DNA of 64,000 bases from Baylisascaris procyonis (Eukaryota; Nematoda; Chromadorea; Rhabditida; Ascarididae): NCBI GenBank assembly GCA_037389465.1, contig JAZARR010000179.1, positions 5,366,501-5,430,500 of the forward strand, in the 5' to 3' direction. Shown one piece after another: positions 1 through 25,287 of this stretch (positions are counted from its first letter, which is position 1; every line of letters begins with the position of its first letter). Made by a program: the position numbers and the translations under genes. The notes beneath the pieces are model-generated. The model made no database searches and was not told the origin of the DNA. It worked only from the letters and a program-made list of their open reading frames with translations.

Positions 1-60
1 TATCGTACTTGAATAAAACTACCGTCTACATTCTCATGTAAATGAATGCAATAATTTCAG

Positions 61-431
61 GTTCATGATATGACGTCATTCTATAAAGAACATCCTGGAG
101 GCAAAGCAATTCTCAATAAAGCGGGACAAGTAAGTTTGATTATTATTATTATTATTTTTTTTTTTAAATATCGCTAACTCCTTCTGAGGTGTTTCTAAAG
201 AGTTGTTGCATTCAGTGTTTCTTTCTTCAACATTTTTCACTAGTTTCTCAATTTTCAAATTTTCTCTCTCTATGATTCATTGCCTCCTTGTAAAGTTGAC
301 TTCCAAAATAATGGATCCAATCGACGCTATAGTATTATTGGGGTTAAATTACTCGAAAATATTCCTGTATTAAATCCTTTTATTTGCCATATTGGAAGTC
401 ATATTGAAAATAATTATTCGTTGGCAATTAC

Positions 432-470
<39 letters not shown>

Positions 471-740
471 TTAATCCAATTCTAGCTATTAAATTGTCTG
501 ATAAATGAACACATATACCGAATAAAAAATATAAGCTATGTAATTTAAGTACAAACTAAGGTTGATTCATAATAACTGATAGAAAAAATTGAATATTATA
601 ATTAAGTGCATTTATGCAAATATTATTATTCATTTATTTAGGATGCGACAACGGTAATAAAAACTCTTGCTCCACATGTGAAAGCGGCCGACGTTGTAAT
701 GAAGAAACTAAAAGAGACATGCATCGGAAAAGTGGAATAG
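61..740 (+). CDS. Cytochrome b5-like haem-binding protein, C-terminal two exons (partial)
   Basis: Two exons join in phase 0: 61-129 (after an ATTTCAG acceptor, before a GTAAGT donor) and 642-740 (after TTTATTTAG, ending in TAG at 738-740). The joined 55 residues start VHDMTSFYKEHPGG and end CIGKVE. HPGG is the classical cytochrome b5 haem motif. The second haem histidine (in APH) lies 24 residues after the first, the spacing of true cytochrome b5. An AGxDAT segment typical of the fold lies between them. No membrane tail follows, so this is a soluble form or the end of a larger protein. The ending GK/ER-like resembles the N-terminal b5 domains of NCB5OR or fatty-acid 2-hydroxylase, but here the protein stops. 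The 5' exons are outside the window. Family is firm; subfamily is not assigned. Confidence 0.8.
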
Positions 741-3700
741 TCGAAAAAAAATTTTTTTTTTTGTAATATGTAAATTTTATTAATTTGCGTTTAGCGTATA
801 AGCAAATGCATCGCTAATGTATAAACGATAAAATTCGGCAGAAAATTTGTTGCTTACAAAAATATAAATGAACATAATAATACTTGAATAATATTTAATA
901 AATTTCAACAATATTAAATTATCTATACTTGTGGATTTCAAAGGTGATTTCATAGGTGATAATCATCGAATATTGCATAAAGCCGATGGGGATTTAAGAG
1001 TAACTTTAGTCTAAAATTCGAAAGGTTTTACAAGATCATCTCGTAAAGTTCACAAGGTAAAGCTCACAAGGAAGAAAAAAGTTCCGCATCGTCGATATTT
1101 TTCTCTCTTTCCATTTTTTTTTTCAATCCTCCAAAAAGCGCTAACTGCATAATCGTTTCATTTTGTAATCAAATCATCGCTTGTACTCGATTTATATGAT
1201 GATCTCATTAATAGAGACATTATTACAATACTCTTCTATTGTAACAATTTTTTTTCTAAATTTCTTTTTCATCGGTTTTCAATTCTTTTGAAATCTTTCT
1301 TTTTCCGGATTCCTGAATATCTCGTTTCTTTACCTCTCCGGTTGTGGTTTTTCCTTTTTTCCCCTTTCGGGTATATTTTCTTCTTCCGTTCTCCCATTGA
1401 AAAATATTATTTATGGGGTTCATGCAAAACGGATGATAAGATGGGAGCGCTTTCTGATCTCATCGTATAATCGTCGCTTAATTCAAGAGACCTCATAAAT
1501 GAAAATAAGCACGTTTTAGTCAGAAAGTGGGACAGATTCAGAGGGATGTGCTCATGATTTGCTCTTTTAAAAAATAAATTCTCTACTTATATCCTCGAAG
1601 ATCACCATTTGTGGTATTTGACGGTGATTCGACCATCGCGATAGAGTATCTTGAAATGGTTTGAAAGCTAAGTCGTTTCTTTATTCAGATGACGTTTTGT
1701 TAAGAAGAAAGCTATCATTTTATATACACCCATCGAAGGTGGATTACCCTCTCATCCACTATAACAACACTAAACTTCTCTTGATGACCTTGTACGACTT
1801 TGTCCCTCCATTCCCACCCATCTCGCCCCCTCCCCCTCCAACCTTCTCTTAACGACCATATTGATATCTGGAAACGGCGGGCATAATCTCATATGTAGGC
1901 TTACAAAATATTTGAAAGCTTTTTTAAAACCAAATATTTGCAAAAATAATCGAAATTTTTGCTATTTTTGTAGAAAGATTATAACGTTTTCCCTACTAGT
2001 CCCCGATGACCAATCTCGATCTATTATTCATTCAAAATTTCCGATACTTTTCAAATTTTAGTAAAAAAATTTTAATGTTCGCCATTCTCAGCGTTAAACG
2101 TATCGATGTCAATATTGTATTTTTTGAAATTTATGCTTGCTATGCCAACTTGTTTTCCAAATTCCTTTTGTGAAAAATGATTGCGAACGACCTACCAAAT
2201 TTGACGTTCTTTAGATCGAGATATAGTTGATCGAACATTCATGCAAATATAAGCATTTTCAAAGAATTCGATTTGAATGATTTTTTTTTTTTAAATTCAC
2301 AATAAAACTTTCGTGAATCCTACAGCAAATAACCGTTTGTCTCAATTTAGCTAATGAAAATACAAATGAGGACCTATTCTAATCTTTAGCCACCTAACCT
2401 AAGCTCCTCCCTTCCCATCTCACAAATATTCATTACTTTTTCTGATGTTATGTATAATCCTGCTTCAATCGACTAATGAATGAAAAGTTTTTTTTTGTTT
2501 TTTTTTTCTTTAAATTCATGAATATTAGCAATCAAAGCAACTTTATTGAGCTTAATAAAAATGTCATCAGCAAATACTCCTGTACACAAATACCCTGTTA
2601 CAAGCGGAGCATTCGAATAGGAAACAATAACAACATCAACAAAAATCTAATAAAATAATTAGCGATTTTTAACAAATATTATTCATAAATAATTAGCAAC
2701 GTATGGAAGCGAACTTTCGATTTTCGGATGACCGTTGAAAAGCTTAACCGATTGAGACATTGCAAAAATACTCCAAATGAAAACTATAATCAGAAATTCA
2801 AAGGAATTTTGTACTTCTCTTAAGGTGTTGCTTCAAAGTTAAAGAAGAAATTATTGTCATGCGTTTTCCAAGCATTCAGTTCCTCTAATTTTCTCACTAT
2901 ATTTTTCATTATTTTTAGTCATAATAGAGTTTACTCTTCCAAAATTCATGTCCAAAAAAATTTCGATATAACTCAAAGATTAGTTGGAGTTGATTTTTCG
3001 TTGAAGATAGATAATCGCTAGAACTCAATTTGAAAAAAAAAACTGGACAAAAATTAGCAAAAATTTTTCTGGATTGCAAAAATTTAACTAAATTTTTCTT
3101 AAATCCGCTACTGGTATAATGTGTTCCACGTATTTTGATTTGTTAAGTGTTCGAAAAAATCTTATTACAAGCTCAACGAATCATTTTGCAGGCGTTAAAA
3201 TCTGCAATTACAAAACCAATGAAAATTGCGTGCAAAAAACGTTTAGTAAGATTCGTTACGTAATGGAAATTATAAGAGTAAAAACGAAATTTTACTCACA
3301 TTTGCAAATTTCTTGCTCAAAAATGTGAAAGGTTTAGCAAACAAACCTCAAATTTTCCTTCTCAAACCAATCGGCTACTTAAGTTAGTGAAAGATTTCCA
3401 TGAAAATTCCAAAATCCAAGCTGAAATCATCATCGTAGAAATTTTTTTTTTTTTTGAAAATTAAGAGAAATTTTTTTCAAAATTGCTGGAAATGAATTTT
3501 TTTTTTGAGGAAAATTGTAAAAAAAATTTGGCTATTTTCATTAATTTATATGATTTAAAAAATTGCACAATGAAATATTTATATCCGATATGTGCTTTTT
3601 TGTAATACTTCCGGAGTTGCATATATGAGAGCATTTGATGTGGTTATATAATTTTATTACGCTTTAAATTTGGCTAATTGCCATAAAAAATCATTTCCCG

Positions 3701-4364
3701 AATAGTTCACAATGAGTAAATTTAATTTAAATTTTTCGAATTTAATTTAAATTTTTTGTACTTTTTTACCTCTGGTAAGAAAAAAATCTCTGATAAACAA
3801 TTTTTAGTAATATATCATATTTTGGTTCTACAAAACCTCAGAAGAAAAAAAGCTATGAATTCAATCAATACTTCCTATTTTCACCTTAAGATCTAATTAC
3901 TCACCTTTGTTTTACCTCAGCAAACTATTTTTATATCGCATAATCTTTGCAAAAAAAAATAAAACATTGAATTGTAATGGATTTTTCTATTACTCTATAA
4001 CATAAAACTAGTGATGCTAATGTTTTTACGTTTTACGTATTTTCATCGATGCTTTCAGTGATACCGAATAGATGGAAAAATTAATTTTTAATTTATATGT
4101 TAGAAATATTTCCTATAAGAGTCTTAAGATTGTTCTCAAATATTATGAGAATTAAGCTGTAAAACATTCACTTTTTTGTTCGATTTTTACATATTTGTGG
4201 GCTTAAGTCATTGTTGTAGATTTTTAAAACTTAAAAAAACGGAATAGAATTGCAGAATTAAACATTAACTTCTGCAATAAAATAGGGATAATTTCCATAG
4301 AAATTTTCACGCAAATAACTCATCATTAATAACTTCAAATATATAACTCCGGAAGTAATTATAT
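741..4364. other. Intergenic AT-rich spacer between convergent genes
   Basis: This stretch separates the end of the cytochrome b5-like gene (plus) from the end of the VLK-like kinase gene (minus). It is AT-rich with many T-runs. Open frames here (for example 1288-1470, 1661-1852 and 3119-3328, plus) are short, low in complexity and without splice support. I looked on the minus strand for exons of a cysteine-rich C-terminal region such as vertebrate PKDCC has, and saw none. Probably 3' UTRs and spacer. Confidence 0.5.
897..902 (+). terminator. Candidate polyadenylation signal of the cytochrome b5-like gene
   Basis: AATAAA lies about 157 bases after the TAG stop at 738-740, in AT-rich 3' flanking sequence. 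Because such hexamers are common by chance in this composition, the assignment rests on position only. Confidence 0.35.
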
Positions 4365-15484
<11,120 letters not shown>

Positions 15485-16454
15485 CTACTAGTCAGCCGCT
15501 CGGGCCTTTTACTTCAATTCTCTATCGTTTACTTTAAAATAGATATTTTAACGTTGCCTGAAAAAAATAATTTTTTTAACGCTTAATTTATGCTCAATAG
15601 TTCAAATATTTAATTCATAACGTATGCAATAATATGATCCTTTTTAATGCTCAATAAAATACTAGTGAATATCTAAACCTAATCAATGGGTAATGTTGAT
15701 GAAAAATCGTTTTTTTCCTTTTTCCGCAAAGATGTTTTTAACGTTTCGAATCTTGGACGATTGAGTCATCAATCATTCAGGCTATCGGAAAGTAAAGAAG
15801 AAAGTTGCCTATCCGAATTGTTTAGTTCTCTAAAAAAAAATCTTCCGGTAAATGAAAAAATTTTTCAATGAAAAACTAAATTAGCACTAAAATTGCCTTG
15901 AAGTAATTTTATATAGGCGTTTTTGCTTACAGTAATTTTCCTTATTGGACGAAACGACTACTATGCTCAAACATAAACCTTCAATAAGAAATCTCTCAAC
16001 GATATAAAATGTTCGAAATTTATTTTTCTATAATGTTCGACCGATACAATCACTGTATTTTCCATCCTTCACTTGATTTATACGGTAGGTTCATACGGTC
16101 CATCGTGAATGGTGGATGACCTAAGATTACTGCTGAGGTGGAGCGCATAATTTTGATTCTAAACGAAAAGAATGGTTGATATTCAAAAATTGGACAATTG
16201 TATTTTATAAATCCCCTCGATATCCAGATATGCAACTATTAGAAATTCTCTAACACAATAGAGAATTAAATGCTAGTTTTCATCGAAAATATGAATTTGC
16301 AAAGAATTTTTTTTTATTTATTGATTTATAAATATTTTCTCTTCTTAGATTTTCAATATATATATATATATTTGAAATAATTTATAGGGAGTAATATCCG
16401 AAATCTTTTCTTACTCTTTCATTTTTTTAAGTGTCTATAAAATATATCCCATTA

Positions 16455-16456
<2 letters not shown>
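15485..16456. other. Upstream region of the VLK-like gene with possible small exons
   Basis: Presumed promoter side of the minus-strand kinase gene. It holds two protein-like but unproven open stretches: 15686-15871 plus (an ATG frame with possible donor GTAAAT after 15847) and about 16060-16168 minus (after a TTTCGTTTAG acceptor). No TATA box is convincing. Confidence 0.3.

Positions 16457-16532
<76 letters not shown>
16457..16532. repeat. AT dinucleotide microsatellite
   Basis: An uninterrupted run of about 38 AT units, in the intergenic desert. A shorter TA run lies near 16353-16372. Confidence 0.95.
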
Positions 16533-16535
<3 letters not shown>

Positions 16536-19500
16536 GTTAGGTGAATAGATGAAATATTCTATAGAAATTGACGTTATTCAACGTCGAAGAGAGATTATCT
16601 CACAAATCCGTAATTGCGGATTATCTACTGACCTGATCGGATTTTCCAAAGCCGAATGGGGTGTCTTTTGAGCATCAATTAGACCTCAATGGTAATAACC
16701 GTTAGCTACTCTCTGTAGGGTTTCTCAATGCTTCTAATTATTATTCTTATTTCTTTAATTAGTATATTAATTAATCCGCTTTATTTATAAATTTATAGCA
16801 GTAGAATAATGAATAAAAAAATCTCCCAAAATACTTTATAATCAAAGATAAATTGTTAAAAGGGCGCAAAAGGGTTCACAATAAAGGCGAATAAGTTAAA
16901 GACGAATGAAAAAGATTTCGCATCCATCCCAACTATGCATCATTATATCGACAACGGCAAATGAGGATTGAAATGGAACAAACTTTCTCGCATAATATAT
17001 GTTGTACCTATCAATTCAATGTGTTATTTTTAATGTGGTTGGAAAAAGAGTAACGAATGATTTGTGATCTAATACAAGTGATATCGATGGAAGATTAGTG
17101 ATTTGGTGATAATATGCTAATGACTGAGTGATTGATAGATTATTGATTGATCAGGTTATAGATCATTATTGACTGATTAGGCTTAATGATATTTCTTATC
17201 GAAAAAAAACTAATAATACAAACTAATGAGTGATGAGTAAAAATTTATTTCCGATAAAGGTAGCTAATTGATAAGGTATCATAGTAAAGGTAGATAAATT
17301 ATTACAAGTGATAATCGATAAGGGTAGACGGCTCCTTTCTCTTCATAAGTTTAAACATTATGCATAATTATTAGGCGTTTTCGAAAAACGATAAATCTTT
17401 TGCATTCAAATGCTAAGAAACTATATTCTCAATAATATTTTTTAGAAGACAAAAAAAATTCAGGACAGAAAAACCATGTTAGAAATAATTCTGTCAAGTT
17501 TATCTATTTTATTTTAAAATTAGCATAAGTTTTATCTAGATGATATGAAACCTTTTTTTTTATAACATTGGTCAACAAAAGAGACTATCTGAAGGGAAAA
17601 AATTACTGATCTCTGAGAGGTTTTTCACAATTGGAACAACAAGAAAAACAAGCAGCTAAAAATTCATTCATTACTCGGTGTAAACGCTTTCCTCAATTTT
17701 CATTAAAGGCATTTTAATGACAGATACAATTATACCTTCATTATGAACGCTTTGTTGATTAATTAGATGGTGAATCTCAATAAATAATTCAATAAAACTT
17801 GCAAATTATAGCGTTTTAGTTGGCAATTTTGTTGACGTATATTATTGACACTAAAGTGCGATAGCGTAATATATTTTATAGTTTTGTAAATATCTCTGAA
17901 ATATATTTACAAAACGAGTTATTAGAGTAGAGGCATAAGATTGTTAGGCATCTTTTTCTAATATTACAATAAAATTTCAAATAAAAAACGACAACTTTAA
18001 AAAATTTTTCTATATTTATTTTTGTAGAAATTTTAATGAAACGATATAATATCAAACAATTAAAATTCATTTAGCAATGCAAAAAATTTAATTTTACTAT
18101 TAAATGAAAAATTAAAAGAATAAATTTAAAATTCCTCGATGAAGAGATTGAATAAATTTGCCTAGAGGGGATAGCAATGGTCAATGGATAAGAGTGGAAT
18201 GTCGCGATTTTTTTTTTTTGACGAGTAGTTGAAGAAAAATGACTTTAGCGCAACGGTCAATAAATCGTGACGCTTAGTCGATTCACGACTATTGAGATTA
18301 ACAACACACAACTAGCGAAATGCGCTCATCTACTGCAACAATTGTATATTATCATTAAATAATATACCTTTCTATAATATATGACTATTTAAATGTTTAT
18401 AAAAAAAAATTTTTTTCAACCCTCAGAAATTTAGAAGCTGTAAAAAAATTAGCCATTCTATTATAAAAATAATAATCACTAATTGCATTCAAATGTGAAA
18501 ATAGCTAACGTTAAAATTTATCACAATTATAGACGGCTAAATACATTAGATGTTTTCATCTAAAATTTGAATCTAATACGATAGTGTTGAATTATAAACA
18601 TCATTTTAATGCAGTGGAAAATTTCACGAGGGTGATATCCTTGAAATTTATCCTTCCAAGAAGATATGAGAGAGAAGATGCTGAAATTCTTACGAAAAGC
18701 TAAATTTTAAGCTTATTATCGATGAATGTGCCAATATTTTTTTTAAGGACGATACCATACTTTTATAATTTTCTTTCATTAATAACGCGAATGAGTTTAT
18801 AAAGCTAAGAAAAGAATATGAAACAATAATAAAAAAGAGCAAATTAAACTGTTCAAATATCGCAAATGATTCAAGAACTTCAGATTATCCTACTTAACTT
18901 GCATTTAATTAATAATGAAAACGAATAAAATTCATTATTTGAGAAAATTTTCACTAGAAAATATTGCTCTATACTTTATGCTCATAGCGAAAGAATTCTG
19001 ATAGGTAAAATTCTCAATTATAAGCATAAAATTTTTTCTTTCATAGTTAAAAATGATATTACATTGTGTGATGATAAAGTGTAGCTGATTAGAGTAGCAT
19101 ATAAAGAGCTATTCTCAATCCTTCCCCCTTCCTCATAAAAAAAACAATAAAACTTTTTTTAAGATTTTGAAATATTTCAATTAATTTATAAAATCTAAGC
19201 ATAAAGGTCGAATTATTAATAAAAATTAGAACCGGAAATGATATCATAACAGCTGTTTCATCTAATTTTTTTTAGATTCCCTGAATATTGCCCAATAATA
19301 TCTCAACTAAAGGAAATACATTTTAATGATAAGCATCGATTCATTGTGTCAAATTTATTGGCTCGAATGAAACGACATAAATGGGAAAAAAACGCACTAC
19401 GACGTGCATAATGAGTATTTTAAGCTAAAGCTTGAAGATGGTGATTGAAGAAGAATTAAAATGTCGATTATAAAATAAAATTGGAAATTTGACAATTTTT

Positions 19501-22500
19501 TTACAACAATTTTTTTCAGGTGAAGTGATACAGCTAAATTTTCGAAAATTTTCTCTCATATAATACTAACTTGTCCAAGATAGTAATTAATAATACTGGA
19601 AAGAAATGCACTCATTTTAAGATTACCGCATAAACTGTTTACAATCATCTCATACTATCCTTTAAGAAATGAATTTTTATAAATTTTTAATGCAAAATTT
19701 TTCAAATTATAAGAAAATTTACATATTTCCACAAAGCTTAATTATTTTACAAATTTAAAGAATTTTCTCTAAGAGAATTCAAAAAAAAATTTTTATTATT
19801 ATGAGTGATGTAGGCAATTTAAATGTTGCAAATGAAGAAAGAAACTCTCCAGCAATAGAGAGAAGAGGAAAGCAGCTAGCGATAGCGAGTGCAGCACGAA
19901 TAGCTTTATTTAAAAAAGGCATTCGCCAAGCCCCGGTTTGCGCGTGAGCTGACAGCCATATCGCAGCTCCTCACGTCACTCCTCCCCATATAGCCGACAC
20001 ATTTTCGACGATACACAACGTCTATTATTTTGGAACTCTAACATTTATTTTCACTCTATTTGTTGCATATTTAATTAGTTCCGATGATTCATCAATGACC
20101 GAATGGCAAACGCATCCAGCAGCCATCCACAAAACAAAGGTTCAATTCCTTCACTCGCTAGTTCTTTCATGTTTTTCCTTCTTCATTGAGACTTTTTACT
20201 AATCGTCAGTTTCATATTGGAACGCAATATTAAACGTTTCACCTCCGCTTTTAGATAATGCTTTAGAGCCATTTTTACAGCATCTTTTCTTATAATTTAA
20301 AATGCACTTTATTTTGACAATCGCATCGGCTGATCTAATAAACTAAATTGTAAAAGCGCATATTATGCATGTCTACGTGATGCGCTTTCCTAATTATTAA
20401 ATATTTTCACTGATTTTCTCTTATTCTCATCGTGAAAAGCAAATGCACAATTTCAATTTCATCGCCGCTATAAATTTACGTAACAAATGCGATATTCGGT
20501 CAAAAACAATGTAATATTTCATATAAGTGACAAGATGGAATAAAATCACCAATATTTTATATGATCGATACATTGCTATTGGTAGAACGAGAAAAAAAAA
20601 AAACATTTGAAAACCTTAGAAAAAAATATATCGATAGGAATTTTATAACGATATATCGGAATGATTTTGCATAGCAAAGCATCGTTTGAGAGTTTCCTCT
20701 TATAAAAGAAGAAGACCTCATCTATCAATTGCAGCACTTTTATTAATTATCTCCCTCTTCTCTTCCTTCCGCATCATCAAATTTTATACCTTCTCCCCTC
20801 CCCATATACCATAATTTTATTCCAAGTGGATTAATCGCTTTGCTGAGGTAGGAGTGAGGTTAGGAATGTATGGCAGTGATAATATAGCCAGAGGTTCATG
20901 CTTTCAAATCGAAAAAAAAAAGTCCAAAGTGTCGATAGTAATTTATAAAATGAAAAAGAAATAAAAATAAAATAGAAAAGAATAACAACTCGTAAATTCT
21001 TCCATATAGTAGCATTCGTATAGTCGATTTTGAACTTTGCTACTAAGAAACGAAATACATCGAGTTTGAAGTAAACGTTGAAATATTAAAATACAAACAG
21101 ATAGTATATGCATAAATACACTGTGAAAACACATTGCTTTCGCTCTAGAATTCTATAATTAAAATTGTTTTGTTTTCGTTTACAATCAAGCAATATCCTA
21201 GCATGCCCTCATAATTCTCTACTATTTTATTATGATCCAAAATACTACATGATAAACGTACGTTACGTTAGTCAATAATTATATTCTAGCTCAATGGTAT
21301 CTGAGATAAAATTTTTACACAAACATATATTCACTCATGCATTAAAAATATATGCAAATATACAATTTTGTTTAACGTATTTTGCAAATATAAATTTATT
21401 GAAATTGAATAAAAACTTGAGTGAGATTAGTTAACATAAAAGGTGAAAATAAAAATTTATGTCGAGAGGCAATCTGTTCAATGGTTTTAGTTCATTAAAT
21501 TTATTTCAATCGAATCACTAATAACATAAGTTTTATGTTACACATACATGCTTTCTTTAAAAAAAAAACATTGAAAAATATTCAAAATAATATAGAAAAT
21601 AACGATGATCTTTGCTGACTACATATGCCTATATAAAATCTAGCACGAAAAAACGTAGAATAAAATATTAGTTTTAATATTAAATAAGAATATTACGGTA
21701 TATTGAAAAATAAGAGTGAATCATAGCTGATATAACTATTGCATTATGAGTTGAATTGAAAAGAAATGAAAATTTGAAAATGCATTCATTTGGCTATCGT
21801 CGAGGTTACGGTAGTTTGTTGATGCGTATACAAAGAGATTGTTTAATGAAAGAGGGATTACGAATGGCCTTTGAATGCTAATAAAAATTCATTTCGCGCT
21901 CATTTTATCTACATATCTCATTGTACTACGATAAGCACTCATCTATATCTCTATCATCGATACTGTAGCTCTCTATTAAATCTTACAATATCCTTTAATC
22001 TGAAGGAATTTATCAAGAACTGTCAAAAAAAACAACATTAGCAAATAGAAAATACATCAACGGATCGTTAAAAAAATGGTTTTCCTAATTGTATTCATCA
22101 TAATAACAAGAAATAATAAAATATACTAAATTATGCAGATGCATTTCCATTTTAATCGAGTCGACCGTCTATATATATCTTTTTTTCTCACCTTGATTAG
22201 TTATGAAAGATTTTCTGTCAGAAATTTTTTTTTAGTAATTTAAGGTAAGAAGTAATTTTTTTTAGTAATTTTTCTTCGATATTGATGAATTGATTTGACG
22301 AAGAGATTTATCTTTGGTGTAGATTCTAGCAATGATTCGTTTGATATTAAGAGTGTTAGAAAAATAGATATATTTGTAATAAATATGCAAAGAGGTAGTA
22401 ATACAATTATGCGTTATGGAAATGCAAATTTAAGAAATATCATAAACGCTTCATGATCTAAGAGAATTTAAAAAAAAAATTTTAGATGCAAATATTTTAA

Positions 22501-23340
22501 TCGAAAGTATAGATTTATGAAAATTATTTATGTTAAAGAAAAAGCTAAAAAATCAATTATATCTATATAGTTAATAATGCTTAATTTAGAAACAATTTTT
22601 GAAAAAACAAACGTAAAATATAATTAAATGCAATGAAAAATCTTTTTTTGTCTTTGCAAAATCTGCAATATTGGAATATGCAATGGCGAATAAATTAAAT
22701 AGGTCGTCGATATTTCCGCTTTTAAAAGAAATTTTTGAATTATTTAAAAGTATTTTTAAAAAAATTTTATGAGAAATGCAATCGCAACAAATGAAACACT
22801 AAGACTAAATAGGTTTACGTATACTTTATCACTAATAAGTACTATTCTAAGCCTGTATTACACCTTTTTCTATGATATGTGAAGAATAATTTGATTTTTG
22901 CTTTTTATTGGCGATTATTTTAGGAATATGTAAATTTCAATAAAATTTTATGCATTTTTAATAGCAATATAAGTGAAATAAACTTCTAATAAAACAATTG
23001 ACGCAGTAGATCAAACTTATTAGATTTATTTATACATAAGTCGAATATTCTATCAATATATAATGGCAAAATAAGTGAATTTATTGGCGCAACTTCAAAG
23101 TTTGATCTACTTAGCCAAATTTCTTAACTACTGATCGGAAATTTGCATATTTTCTAATATGGAAAAAGCGAATGAAATTTTTTCTTCTCGTTACTTAGTT
23201 TTTCTAATGAATGTGAAAAAGAGAGCGCAAAAATGAGAGAAAAGATAGATAAAAATGATCATAAAGCATCATTGTTAAAGAATGAAAGCGTCATAATGCG
23301 GAAATAATTGATGCTGATGACAGTATATACAAACTCGAAT
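16533..23340. other. AT-rich intergenic desert
   Basis: About 6.8 kb of AT-rich sequence with TGAT-rich degenerate stretches (about 17090-17200) and poly-A/T runs. The only compositional exceptions are 16560-16720 (a protein-like minus frame, see findings) and 19850-20110 (a GC-richer island with CACGTCACTCCTCCCC at its centre, promoter-like). I found no RNA gene and no exon with convincing splice sites. Confidence 0.45.
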
Positions 23341-23379
23341 TCGTTGTTTAAATGAACGCATTGCGTAAATGATTGATGA

Positions 23380-23600
23380 TGTTTGATGAAGGCAAAAAAA
23401 GGGGAAAGAAAAGTAGACATTTGGAAGGGGGGAGGCTATAACGCCCTTCGGAGGCCACTTCAACCGACTCGACCCGTCATTGTTGGTTATCATCGACATC
23501 CGATAGGGCGACCCCCTCTCTTGTTGCAATACGCACTAGATAGACTTGTTGATCAATGCTTGTTGATTGCAATGCCCATCCTCTGTTAGGAGTGCAGCAA
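23380..23600. other. GC-richer island in the intergenic desert
   Basis: This block departs sharply from the surrounding composition: GGAGGCTATAACGCCC, then CGACTCGACCCGTC and GGGCGACCCCC. Both strands have overlapping open frames of 60-80 codons, so coding potential is not informative. No domain is recognised. A regulatory element or an old insertion is possible. Confidence 0.25.
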
Positions 23601-24928
23601 TAAATGAGGAAGAAGGAATGAAAAAAGACAGGAATAATTTTTTTTAATGGTAGATAAACTATGTGAAGAGGAAAAATTAGTTGACATTTCGCACATCTTT
23701 CACGTTATCGAATTAAAAATCTATTAGAGAAAAGAGCACCATTTCTTTCCTAAATTTTTTTTTCAATTCAAAAAATTTTGCTTTAATTTTTTTTTTTTTA
23801 AATTGTTTTCAAATTTCCCTCTGAAAAAAAAAGTTAAGAAAAATTTGCACATCTCAATTTCTATTCTTTTTGATTTAATTTATTTCCAATATAATTTTTT
23901 CTCGTCAATCTTTTTTTTTTCCATTCCTCTTTTTGATCTTTAGAATAGATATTGCCTTTCTCTTTTCCCACTTTTCTCTTTCCAACAAAAGAAAAAAGAT
24001 CTCCGTTATGCTGATAAGTCAACGAGAAAATCAAATCATAAAATTGAAAATGCACAAAATATTGTCAAAATATTCAAAATAAACAATGACTTAACTATAC
24101 CCCATATAAATAGATAATTGTTGAAGAACGCATAATAAAACGATGACAGTTGATCAAATATTGAGCCAATATTTGAAGCTTCGAGTTTTTATATATATGA
24201 ACGGAATTATTTTATTTTAGGTTTTTTTGAAATATTCTAGGTATAATTTAAAATTTTTCTTAGTTTATGTTAAACGATAGCAATTTTTTTTTCTAATTGA
24301 GAAAATTTTTATTTAATTAGAAAACAAACAATTGCAATAAATAAAGATTCGGAACTTTATTGAATAAATAATTTAGATATATTTGCCTTAAATGATACCA
24401 TTTCTTGAGATGTTATGAAAAGCAGTTTTTCATGAACTATCCTCAATTTGATTTTAAAAATATCCTTTTTCGTTTAAAATTCCTTATCATCAAGTTCTAA
24501 TTAAAACTGATTCTTATGCGTAATTCAGTTGTCACGCTTTGGGAAAAATAGATCCGCTCCTTAAAGTAAAGTTTCCCTTCAAATATCTCGCAAAAAATTT
24601 GCATTGCCAGGGGTTTTAATCGAATTAATACGACAGATTTAGAACAAATTAACGCGCAATGTTCATAGTAAGTTCAACATTTATTACGAAAATCAAAAAT
24701 AATTTATAAATGTCGAAAAAAAGATGCTTATTTCTGTATTGAAATAATTAATTAGGAAATATTCGTATAAATGAGCGATTTTGATTGCTAAATTTATAAG
24801 CTAATATTTGTGCAAAGAATATAAAGAAAAAGTGATATATATCGTACTTTCAATGAAAAAAATATTGATGAAATAAATAAAAAAAGAAAAGAAACCGCAA
24901 TGCTCATTCGAAAGACGTACGGACATTG

Positions 24929-25068
24929 AATGGTTAAATGATTAAATGATGAACCAAAAGTTAAATGATAACCAAATGGTTAAATGATAACCCAATGGTT
25001 AATGATAGCCCAGTGGTTAAATGATGATCAAGTGGTTAAATGATGACCTAGCGGTTAAATTTGAACCA
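24929..25068. repeat. Degenerate minisatellite, unit about 19 bases
   Basis: Seven or so imperfect copies of a unit close to TGGTTAAATGATGACCNA follow each other, with single-base changes and small indels between copies. The array sits just before an AT microsatellite. Confidence 0.85.
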
Positions 25069-25218
25069 TAGTACCGATCAAACAAATTGATATGGTGATG
25101 TTGGCGCGAATGAAAGCGACTAAGAAGTAGTAAATTCAAAAATCTGAAAGATACAAGTTAAAGAATTACAATTTCTTGTGAAAAATGAAACACATAGTAA
25201 TAGGAAGATTGTTTTCTT

Positions 25219-25221
<3 letters not shown>

Positions 25222-25284
<63 letters not shown>
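25222..25284. repeat. AT dinucleotide microsatellite
   Basis: A continuous run of about 31 AT units. Confidence 0.95.

Positions 25285-25287
<3 letters not shown>

Noticed and set aside
20094..20201. Short ATG frame followed by GGTTCAATTCC, resembling a tRNA B box
   Set aside because: No acceptor stem, A box or anticodon arm can be folded around it, so no tRNA is called.
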